Assembly (NCBI RefSeq): GCF_020921035.1 | Contig: NC_063159.1 | Span: forward strand, 7,914,501 to 7,978,500 | DNA from: Rhodamnia argentea | Taxonomy: Eukaryota > Streptophyta > Magnoliopsida > Myrtales > Myrtaceae | Direction of reading: 5' to 3' | DNA: 64,000 bases | Shown: positions 21,581 through 33,000 of the stretch, piece by piece | How positions within the stretch are numbered: the first letter of the stretch is position 1 | Layout: the number at the start of each line of letters is the position of its first letter | Position numbers and translations under genes: made by a program | Notes under the pieces: model-generated | What the model was told of the DNA's origin: nothing | The model's input: only the letters and a program-made list of their open reading frames with translations | Databases searched by the model: none

Positions 21581-23345
21581 GATAATATGTTTTCTCACTT
21601 CGATTGTGACAAAGGCAAAATTTTTTATGTCAACCGAGTTCGCAAAGGAGCAATAGCCTCGCGAAACACTCTTAGGGTGGGTATGGTAATGTTTTTGTTC
21701 TTCAGATGATTTTTTTTTTCTGATTATTTTCCGGAACAGTTTTTGAGCAGAAAAAATGCATTTGGTAACTGCATAGAATTTCTATTTCAAAATAGAAAAA
21801 AGAATAGAAATGAGTTTAGTGCGATCCTAAAAATTTCTACTCCCAACTTTTTTTTATATTTTACTACAACGGCGATTGCCGATCGGTGACGGTGGCGATA
21901 ATTGGCGATAGACTCATGATTGTAAAGACGAATATTAAGTTATATTGAGTTTTTTTTGTGAAATGACATTGTTTTTCTTTTTATTTTTGGGGAATGAAGA
22001 AGCTACTGTTTTTTACTTTTTGTTTTTGTTGCAATTCTATCCGAGGAAATAATTTTTGTTCTGGGGAATAGAAAAATTAACCGACATTAATAAACGAATT
22101 TCTGTTCTTTTTTTGTTTTAGAAAATAAGATAATAGAAAAATGGAGAATTAAAAGCGTTACCAAACAATACTTGGATTCCTTTTGTTACGCAGAAAATTA
22201 ATGATTTTGAAAAATATGTTTTATATTTGATTTCTTGTATCGCTTAAAATAATCAATCGATGAATGGCAAAAGTTATGAAGGCAAAACATGCTTCAGTTG
22301 TTTTTTTTTTTTCTCTTTTTGTCTTAAAATTGTAAATAAAATGCATCACGGAATATATTAACAAGATGTTTTCTCACTTAGTTGTGATAAAGGCAAGAGT
22401 TTTTAAGTCCATCGAGTTCGTAAAGAAGCAATAACCTCACGCAACTCTCTTAGTCAACACTTTGGCTTCGCTTATTTTGCAGAAAATTAATGATTCTGAA
22501 AAATATTCTTTGTACCGCTTGAAATAATTAGCCGATGGAAGATATTTTTATTTTCGACAATAATTTATGTCTCAATATTTTCGTGAACGATGATAATATT
22601 TTTCGTTCATTCACTTTTGTAAACAAAACAAAATATTATTATCGGAAAATATTCTCCAAGTCATCCTTTTTCCCTTAAATAGATGGAGCCTTTGAATTGA
22701 GAGTGTGGTATCGTATCTCGCATGCATGTTTCATCCAATTGTATCTCAATAAGAAGGGGAATTTGCTTAACCTCTCACATAAGATTGGGAATTTTTCGTA
22801 TGATAGATGGAATGCGATCGACTAGAAGAATGTGGATTTAAAACATGATAGTAAAATTAATAGATATTACCAAATGAATTTCTGTTCTTTTTATGTTCTA
22901 GAAAACCAAAGAACAGAAAAACAGAGAATCAAAAGCGTTGTTAAAGGGGCCCTTAGTCAACACTTCGACTCCGTTTATTTCACAGAAAATTTATGATTTT
23001 GAAAATAATTTTTAATATTGATCTTTTGTATCGCTCAGTTGATGAAAAATCTTTTCATTTTCGATAATAATTTATGTCTCAACATTTTCGAAGACGATGA
23101 GAATATTTTTCGTTTATTTATTTTCTTAAGTGATAATACAAGCAACTATTTCCAACAAAATATTCTCCAAATCATCCATTCCCCTTTAAACATACGGAAC
23201 CTTCGAATCGAACAAAGGGTGTGGTATCCTACCTCGCATGCATGTTTGCTTGGATTATATCTCAATAAGAAGGGGAATTCGCTCGACTTCTCATATAAGA
23301 TTTGGGTATTTTTGGTCTGATAGATGGAATGCAATTGTTTAGGAA
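21581..23345. repeat. Three diverged direct copies of a spacer repeat
   Basis: A non-coding unit is repeated in direct orientation. Copy 1 is 21581-21674 plus about 22169-22270 (interrupted by a MITE-like element), copy 2 about 22361-22840, copy 3 about 22951-23340. Shared landmarks are 'ttttctcactt..ttgtga' (copies 1 and 2), 'cagaaaattaatgatt' (all three, one change in copy 3), 'cgataataatttatgtctcaa' in nearly the same form (copies 2 and 3), and 'tatctcaataagaaggggaatt' with 'gatagatggaatgc' (copies 2 and 3, about 505 bases apart). No protein is encoded. Confidence 0.7.
21675..22170. mobile_element. MITE-like DNA element inserted in repeat copy 1
   Basis: The left end reads gtatggtaatgttttt (21681-21696) and the right end aaaagcgttaccaaacaata (22151-22170); the right end reverse-complemented begins tattgtttggtaacgctttt, an imperfect terminal inverted repeat. 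The interior is AT-rich and non-coding (about 0.5 kb). Sequence on both sides continues in repeat copy 2 (about 22445-22475) without the element, so copy 2 acts as an internal empty site. A related right-hand end occurs at about 22870-22955 and another at 48640-48690. The superfamily was not determined. Confidence 0.65.
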
Positions 23346-24028
23346 ATGAGGGTTACTTTATCAAATGAGAACAATCTTACGTGACCTTAATACAAATTTG
23401 GAATGCAACAAATTTTTTTATACATAATTTACAAAATATTTGCATAACATATAACATTAAAGAATACAATTATTTTGTTAAATGTTAAAATTAGTGGGGG
23501 ATTTTTTTTTTTTTTTTGGTCGAAAATTACTAGGGGATTAAAAGTCTAATTTGTTGCAGAGGCTTGGACACGCAGGCAAACATGTCAATAACCACTGCCA
23601 AGTTAGCAATTTCTGGCAAATTTGGAAGGGAAAACTGATGAAAGGACTTAAATTGCATAAGGAGAACAATATGATGACTAAAATTGTGACTAAACGAAGT
23701 ATAAGGACTAGAAGTGAAATTTCGTAAATTTATGGGACCGAAAATGTAATTCTGACGATGTTAAATACCATCATCTTCTTCGCTCTGTCGCAACGTCAAA
23801 GCCTTTCCCTCTGTCTCTCTGCGATTCTATCCGTTCCATTCTATCCACCGAGAGGGAAACCTCAGTCAAACTTTCTCTTCAAAAGTCGATACTCGATTCG
23901 GCAAATGACGAACTTGAGTCGGCTAAACGCCTCGAGTTCTCATGGGGGACTCAGCGTTTCAGCTTCCTTCCCTCAGCTGTGAACTGTGAAGTGCGAACTT
24001 TCCTCCGGTGGCGGCGGCGGCGGAATCC
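23346..24028 (+). promoter_or_regulatory. Upstream region of RNE
   Basis: AT-rich spacer that changes to CT-rich, then GC-rich sequence near the RNE start. A T-run (about 23503-23518) and fragments of the common spacer repeat (about 23640-23755) precede it. The last 250 bases contain a pyrimidine-rich leader and a GGC/GGCGG repeat just before the ATG at 24029, consistent with a 5' UTR. No TATA box was assigned. Confidence 0.4.
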
Positions 24029-27000
24029 ATGGACGTATCTGAAGCTCTGCCTCGCCCCAACCTTCGCTACCTCTTCTCTCCCAACCTGTCTCCTCTACTC
24101 TGCTCGTAAGTGTCGAAGTTCGTCTTGAGTTTCTGGTGCCAATGCCGCCGAAGGAGTGTGAACGGCGCGAGAGGTCATCCATCTCGTTGTCCTGTATTTG
24201 GGGGTGAAATTCAATTGGACCTTCTACTGTGACATGTTTAAGCATCTTACTGATGCTCTCTTTCTCTAAAATGTGTATGCCTTTGGCCTCTCTAGATATT
24301 TACGAAGCCACACAGTGAGCACAGAGTGGCCTATTCTTTCTCGTTTTGCTTGAATGATGACGGAGTTCGTTGAATGGGCAATTTTCCGCTCAAGCTTCTC
24401 ATATGAGGAACCTTTAGTTCTGTCCACGGTTGCCGCTATATACTTCTTTGGCTTTGGCTGACATTGCAATAGGATATTAGATTAACACAAATTTAGGGTG
24501 GCAGTTCATTTTGTGAGAAGTACATTATGAAGAGCCAGCGATGGTTCCATTCAGAAGATGACTTTGGGATGCTTTCATGGGGAAGATCCTCCAGATTATA
24601 TTTTCTTTGGATTTTAACCATGGAATAAGCTTGGGATTTGTATGAGATGGTAGTTGGAAGGACACTGGAAAGTGTTTTGTTTGCCAAAAACGTATCCTTT
24701 TCTCACAAAATATGAATTTGCTGCAGTGCGCTTAATTGTTTGACGTGTGCTCTCACTCTCTCTGTGTTCTTGTGTGTGTGCGTGTATGCATGCATGTGTT
24801 GTGGGTGCATGTGCAGGCACTTGTTAATAGTATGAAAGCCATTGATGTCGGATTAATGCTGAACCAGGTCTATGTGCTGGCATCCACATTACGAGAATGT
24901 TTTGGGACATACTATTCGCACAGGAAATAACAATTTCTGCACGAGATCAGCTATAATGCATGCAAGGAGAGGTAAAGTTTATCCTTTTCTTTTCTTTTTT
25001 GCCTTTTGGTGCCAGATATTTGTAAATCTAATCTAGCAAATAGTGTGTTTGAGCATTAGCTATCTATGAGATACAAGTGCTGCTGTTCTTCTCCTTTTTA
25101 TTAAGATGGTTGGTTATGGCTAAGTATTGGTGTTCTCAAGTGTCCATAGAGAAGATTCATATAAACAGTACATTTGGAAGGAAGTTTTCTTGTTCTTTTT
25201 TGAGTGGTGTCAGTTTTTCTCACTAGAGACATGGAAGAAATTTGGGTGCGAGCGTCCTTGATTCTGTATAATGGACAATTATGATCTCAAAAATGTTTAT
25301 CAGTCTAAGCAATTTGAAGGAGCTTTATTCCATTATACCACTTTCTAAACTTCAAAATTTTCTTGATCTCGCGTTTGTGGTCTATGTAGGATCTCATGAT
25401 GATTTGTCTGCTTGAAAAGTTACTACCTAGGTAATTAGAGTGACCAGCACTAAGCTACTTTACATATCGAATAAGTTACCACCACACTAAGATAGTTAGT
25501 GTTATTAAATACTTGAGCATGTTTGCTTGTGTTCAACTTAGTGGAATAATTTATCCTTCGTGAGCCTTGTCTACTAGGAAAATCTTATCAATAAAAATTG
25601 CAGGTGAAAAAGTTGCTGTTAGCTATATAGTTTCCAAGATGACCCGAGTCGACTTCATATTTTAATTCATAGAGATTCACCTTTCCTGATCATTTTATTT
25701 AGCTGTTTGGGATGAATACTTTGGAGAGACTGAGGCATGTCTATCTCACACCAAAATCCAGGGAAGTCCTCTATTACTTCTGAGAGCTACTGCAAGGTGG
25801 TTTGGACTGTTGAAGCAGAAGTGGCAGATGATCAACTTCTGTATCTAGCTGGTGATCTTATGGAACTAGGCTTCTGGGAACCCCAAATGGCCGTTCCAAT
25901 GTCTCCAACTGAAGACGCTAACTTATGGAAGGCTGAAGTCAAGGTAATTGTCACTAGATCGGAAACAATAAATCTTGTTGGCAAGTATCAAAATTGAAGT
26001 GTTGCCTGCTTAACAATTTAGAATCATAATTCTCTTTCTAAGTGCCTTAACTGATTTGCCTTCATCTTTCAAGTTTACCTCTGGTGAGTTAATTGGTCTC
26101 TTGAGAATGAGTGATGAATGATGAAAGTTAAAGATGTAGCTGTTTCAGGGGCTTTTCTTCTTGTGCTTATAGCTTTATGTCCATTTTATTCTTACTTTGA
26201 TGGCTGAAAATTGGAATAAAACATCAAACTTGCTATCTGTCAAAATCGATAGCTCAGGCTTTTTTTTCATCAGATTGCCTGCGGGGTTAGTTTCAAATAT
26301 AACTATTTCAAGAAAGAAGCATCATGGCCTCCTTACGATACAACTTGGCGGCCAGGGCCTGAATTTTCTCTTATTGTCCCTCAACATCATGGACAAGATA
26401 AGAATATTGTTGTGAGGGATTCATGGAAGGAGCTCGGAACCAGAAGTAGAATACCCTCAGCTCATTCATGGGGCTCATGGATAGAGGAAATGTACCTGCC
26501 AGTTGAGCCTTCGACATCAACCGTACCAAGAGGTATTATCTTTTTTCTGAATGGGTTGTTACTCTAAAACTTCCTTACGGTGCTTCTGAACACTCAAATG
26601 CTTCCAGTGGCTTATCAGATGAAGATGAAATTGTCAGATGCCTGGGAACTGATCTGCTAGAGGCGGAAAGATTCTTAGTTGTAGAGGTCAACCATGAGAG
26701 TTACTCCAATAATAAACACATGATAAGTGATACGCAGAAGGATTATGTTTCTGCTACTTTTATCTCTGAAAGAGAGCAATCTATTGAGGAGCCTTGGCTG
26801 ATGTCAACTCTTCCTAGTCGTACATTGAAGGATATGGATATTGATGTACCTACAGAGAGTGGCAGCGGGGAAGAAGAGTTTGTACCTACAGAGAGTGGCA
26901 GCGGGGAAGATGAGTTTACTCAAATGGAGTCTGAAAATCAGTACTATCAAGATGCTGGTGAGATGTTGACAGAAGAACGAAAGCATCTAGTTTCGGTTGA

Positions 27001-30000
27001 GGATTCTATTTCTACTGTTATATTAATCAATTCCTCCATATGTACAATGCAAAGAATAGCAGTACTGGAAGGTGGGAAGCTAGTTGAGTTGCTTCTGGAG
27101 CCTGTTAAAACTGATGTACAATGTGATAGTGTTTATCTTGGTATCGTCATGAAACTTGTTCCACATATGGGCGGTGCTTTTGTCAACATCGGCAACTCGA
27201 GACACTCCCTTATGGATATCAGGCGTAACAGAGAACCTTTTGTGTTTCCTCCATTTCATCAAGAAACGAGGAAAACTAAACCAAATGGCTCAGAGCATGA
27301 AGCTTTTGAAGGTCATCCACTTAATCATGGAGATGACCATGCACTAGATAATGTTGAAAGTATTGATGATGTCACAGAGATTTTCTCCCAGGATGCTTCA
27401 GGAAAAGCTGTGCATGATGACTATGAGGAAAATGAATATGAGGATGATTTTGATGCCACAGAGTCCTTGAAAGGATTTTCGAATGGTAGTCTGTTGCATA
27501 TGGATGAAGTCGGTGTGGCTGCTGGTATAGAGGATGATGTTGCTGGAATCAACAAACATAAAAAAGGTGTGTCTCTTGAAGGTTTTCTTCCTTTTGAAAC
27601 AGCAATTGCCACTTACTCCGAGAGATCTAAACTTCAAGATGCAAAGGACGCTACTCTTACATCCGCTGGGGATAATAAGTGGAGTAAGGTCCGGAAGGGC
27701 ACCAAAATCATTGTTCAAGTAGTCAAAGAAGGACTAGGCACAAAAGGTCCCATGTTGACTGCATATCCTAAACTGAGGAGTAGATTCTGGGTGGGTTCTC
27801 CATCGTATTTTATCTACTCTTAATGGACTCTGTTGAGCTATTGTTTTGGAATATCTAATTTGCTTCGACCTCTATTGGTTTGCAGATATTGATGACTCGG
27901 TGCGATAGGATTGGAGTGTCAAAAAAGATTATTGGGATGGAGCGTACTCGATTGAAAGTTATAGCAAAGACTTTGCAGCCCCAAGGTTTCGGTCTGACTG
28001 TGAGGACTGTTGCTGCTGGTCATTCTTTAGAGGAATTGCAGAAAGATTTGGAAGGTTTGCTTTCAACATGGAAAAACATAGTGGAACATGCAAAATCTGC
28101 TGCTCTTGCTTCAGATGAAGGTGTTGAAGGAGCTGTTCCTTCTATTTTGCATAGGGCTATGGGTCAAACACTCTCAGTGGTCCAGGACTATTTTAACGAG
28201 AAGGTTACTGCCCTTTGCACTTGTATTGTTTAAATTACGATTTGTGGATGTCTTTTTTAATCTAACATAAATTATACTATTTATGACAATGTTTCTGATC
28301 CACTTCTAGGTGACAAAAATGGTGGTAGACTCTCCAAGGACTTTTCATGAGGTATTGCTGAGTAGTTGCGAAGCATGTCTTTGGTGAATAACACATGCTT
28401 TTCTTTATTGGGCTGCTAATTGGATGGAATAGCATGGTATTTCTCTCTGTTTCTGTGAGGTTCTGGATATTGGGAAAATATAGATGATTGCTCCTTCATA
28501 TATTAATCGGGCACATCTCCTCATATTATTTAGAAGCAACCTGATCCATGTTGTTATTGTTATGAACATAGTAGTGGTCAAGATATCTCTATGCGATGAG
28601 ATTTTTAATGATGATTTACTGAGTGAAACAATGCTTCTATACTGCTGTTTTATGTGGAACTGAGATGACGGTCGAAAAGCAAAATGTGACCGTGATTTTA
28701 TCTAAGACGCTTCATACTGTGTTGTTTATCTGGTTGAAACTAATTTTACTAGCTGGTTCTGATGATGAGGAAAGTCTTTGCTATCAAATATGAGTATGGA
28801 CTTTCTCCAACCTACAAAGTATAAGCTATCTCTTGTACTTTCAGGTTACCAACTATCTTCAAGAAATAGCTCCAGATCTTTGTGACCGTGTTGAGTTGTA
28901 CGATAAAAGAATTCCTCTTTTTGATGAATTCAACATTGAAGGGGAGATTGATAATATCCTGAATAAAAGGTGAGTTTCATCCCGATATTTCCTGGTTTGA
29001 AGAACTCAAATATGCTATATTTTTTTAGATATAATTTTAAGTCGTTGATTTACTCTAGTATAACCAAATATGTGTCGTAAGACTGTAAAAATTTGTTGCA
29101 CTAGCTGAACTTCTGCAGACGGAATTTTCTCTAACTATTTGGTAGGGGAGAGAGAATTGCATTTATGGATGATTTGGAGGATTGCAATTTGATAAAGAGT
29201 AGGAAAAGAGGGATGCTATCAGCTATCCCTATTGCGTTTTCATGGGATAATTGGAGGGAGGGAAATTTGGGGATTTTTAGACTCATGAATATGAGTTTTC
29301 AAGTGCAATTGGTATTAGATGCAATATCATCTGCGTATTACCTTTAACAACAGGTGTATGTTCAAAAACGTAAAATCCAACTACTCCCTTGGAATCAGGA
29401 ACTGCTAGAGTCAAGTATTGTCAATTTGTGAACTCAACTTGGTTTGATACTTGGGGCACTTTGATCATGATGATAAATTGAGTCAAACTCAGTTTTTCAG
29501 TGTCAATGAGTAGAGCTCTGCCTCATTTGCACTGTTGATGCAGCAGCCTTCGTCAACCACATCTTGCATGGCCACTACTACATAATATTTCTTCTGAAGG
29601 AGGTCATTGATCAGCTGAGGTATAAGGACACTTGTAGTGCCACCACTTTTGTATTGCGCTCACTTTGGCATCATAAAATTTTCAAGTGATTATTTAAGTT
29701 TCAGAACTTTAAAAAGGAGATCAATTAAGTTACGTTGCACCCAAAGTCCTTTGGGGCTTTAATTTTTGGTGGGCCACATCAGGTGATCGATATTAGACTG
29801 ATGCCACGTAGGAGGTAAAGAAAATTGCCAATATGACTTGACCGATCGGTTTATTCAAGTTATGATGCTTAAATGATCACTTGAAAAGTAATGGCACCAA
29901 AGTGAGCATCAGATGAAAGTTAATGGGACTGTTAGTGTCCTTTTCCCATCACTTGATTGTTTAGGGGAAAAACTAGGAATTGATAGCGGAGTAAATTTCA

Positions 30001-33000
30001 AAATCATAAGATGTTGGAGGGTCTAGTGAAAATAGAGGCTCAAGGTATTAGGAAAGCCAACAACAAATGTATATTGAAAATCCATGGGCCGAGTTCAATG
30101 ATAGGAAAGAAAGTCCAAAGATGGATGCTTAGAGGGTAAATGCATTTATACCATGAGCAATCTATTTGATCATGGAGTGAAAAATTACTTTTGATGATCT
30201 TCCTCTTTTATGCATTCATTATCATGTATATTATTTGCAGCCTTAAGCATAATAATCTCATACTCAAGTTTGGTTAAACATGGTTCACTTTCATTTAATC
30301 TCAGGGTTCCACTTGCTAATGGAGGCTCCTTGGTGATTGAACAAACCGAGGCTTTAGTCTCTATTGATGTGAATGGCGGTCATGGGATGTTTGGACAGGG
30401 AAACTCACAAGAAAAGGCAATTCTTGATGTAAACCTTGCAGCAGCTGGACAGGTGCTTTGGATACTAAACTCTTGTTTCAAGTGTTCGTGTACATATTGT
30501 TTGATAAACTGAAACGTTTTCAGGTTCTTTTGCCTATTCTTCATTACAGTTCTTGTGTAGTATCCTTCTTATCCAAAAGCAAAACAGACTTTTTCTGATG
30601 CAGTTAAAATTCTTAAGAACGTGCAATTTTATGAGTTCTATCTACTTAAACGTAGTATGGCTATAGAGGAGGATAGAGAGTATAAAACACGATGTAACAT
30701 TGGTTGGCTTCTTTTCAGTCCTATGTTGACCATCAGGAGCTCCTGGATTCAAGATTCACGGTTTTGATCTTTTCTAGAGATAGTACTAAACCTATTATGC
30801 TCGACTTGAGTGCCAAGCAATGTCTCATCATACATCAATAGGATGCCACAATGATCAGAAATTCAGAATGGCATCTCTCCAAAATAGAGCAAATGAAAGT
30901 ACTAGAGTGAGACTGATATAGGAGTGGATGTAATGCAAGAGTTAAAAAGCATATGATGTTTTTCCCATCTGTAAGTTTTCTTTTCATCTAGATACTAGTT
31001 ATTCTGAGTATTTAGTCTTCATTTATGCAATCTTTCTTTAGAGGTCAAAGTACGTTAGATGTCAGGGATAGTGGTTTTGGAAGGATTCTCTTTGAACGAA
31101 TCTGATTTGTCACTGGTGAAGAATCTTTGATAGTGGCATCCCAATAAGCATCCGATGACCTGGTCATAAGTATGATACTGCCCAGTAGATACAAGCTAAT
31201 GTGATTTGGCATTCCTGTTAATGTTCACATGTACTCTTGACGTGACTCATCATTTCATTTGAGTTGTCATTGTTGTCTGGACTGTTCAGTACTATAACAA
31301 CTAGAATTATCGTCTTCCTACCGTCGTTTATCGTTGTGATCATCATTGTCGTCATCTTTTTATCGTCATCAGCACAGTAAGATAGATTCATTACTATGGT
31401 GATGCATACCTAAGCTTTAGTCCAAGCTCTGATATCTTAGAGGCATATGCATGGTTAGTCTGGTAATATTTTTCTTTGTCCTAATTCCTGTATCAACTAC
31501 TGAAGTCGTGGGTGATTATCTATGCATAATAAAGGGACAGTGTTCTATTTTGCCGAAAGCTAATGCCATAACTGTTCTTGGTACGTTTCAGATTGCTAGG
31601 GAGTTAAGACTTCGGGATATCGGCGGCATTATTGTGGTAGACTTCATTGATATGGCAGACGAATGTAAGCGATCTCTCTCTCTCTCTCATGCTCACTCAA
31701 GCGTGCCCTAATGATGTTTCTAATAGTCCAATTTTGTCTAGATTTAGCTCCATATGCCGAAACTAGCAGAACTTGACTTGCATTTTCTCTTGAATGACTT
31801 GGCTTTGAGGATACTGTGTTTAGCTATGGTTTACTGCATAGAAATTCATAATTTGTGTTCACCATGAAACTATCCAAGTCATTTTAGTGATTTAATCACT
31901 GAAAGATGCTTTTTGGTTAGGTGATATATTGTGTGTGTTGAAATAAATAAATATTAAATCACGCATTCTTCTAACAGTTTAAGCTTTTAGAGCAGTTGAT
32001 CGTGGTCCCATAAAATCTTTCATGGTATCAGAGCAGGAGGTCCCGAGTTCAAATTTTTCCAGGCCCCTATTTGCCTCCCCAATGAATATATCCATGCTTA
32101 GTACTAGGCAAAAGACCAGACTAAGTGTGAGGGGGAGTGTTGAAATAAATAAATATTAAACCACGCATTCTTCTAACAGCTTAAGTTTTTAGAGTAGTTG
32201 GTTGTGGTCTCCTAAAATCTTTCAGTTAAGGCAGTAGAAAATTCTCCAGAGAACCAAACTATTTATGCTGCAGGGGATGAAAGTACTCATTTATGTATAC
32301 TGAATATCAGATTAAGAACAAGCTAATTTTCAATTGCCGAGTCAGTAGGCCTGTGTATTATCAGGAGTGAAGATTGGGTCACGTTTAAGGTGCATTGAGT
32401 CTGCTGTTTCCATCAAAAGAGTAACGAGTATTTCATTGCTCATTGATCTTCTAATTGTTTCTTATTGAGAACAATTGCTTCCTTCAGCAAATAAAAGGCT
32501 AGTATATGAAGAAGTGAAGAAGGCTGTGGAGAGAGACCGTTCTATGGTGAAAGTATCTGAATTGTCCAAGCATGGACTCATGGAAATAACCAGAAAGAGG
32601 GTAGGTTGCTCACTTATGCTTGAAATTTTACTAACATGCTCTTGGAAAAAAGTGCTTTAAATATCTTCAGTACGGTCCTCTTGATCAGAGGGTAATATTT
32701 ATCATTTTGGTTTTGTGCGTTGCTATCCTACAACATCCATTAGTTGATCGTCCAAGCAAATGCCACAATTATATGGTTGCAATAGTTTTGGGGTTCAGCG
32801 TCAACAAATTTGTCTTGCTGATGTGTGCATAACTTGGGCAGGTTCGACCTAGTGTCACTTTTATGATAAGTGAGCCATGTACCTGTTGTCATGCTACCGG
32901 GAGAGTTGAAGCTCTTGAGACTTCCTTCTCAAAGATTGAGCAGGAAATTTGCCGTTTGCTGGTGAGTAAACATGTCATGCCTCATGTTCAGTTCAAACTT

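Noticed and set aside
31501-31720. Open frame continuing past RNE exon 10 into 'SLSLSHAHS'
   Set aside because: The exon ends at a GT donor at 31665; the rest is intronic CT-rich sequence, and the next exon restores the conserved protein.
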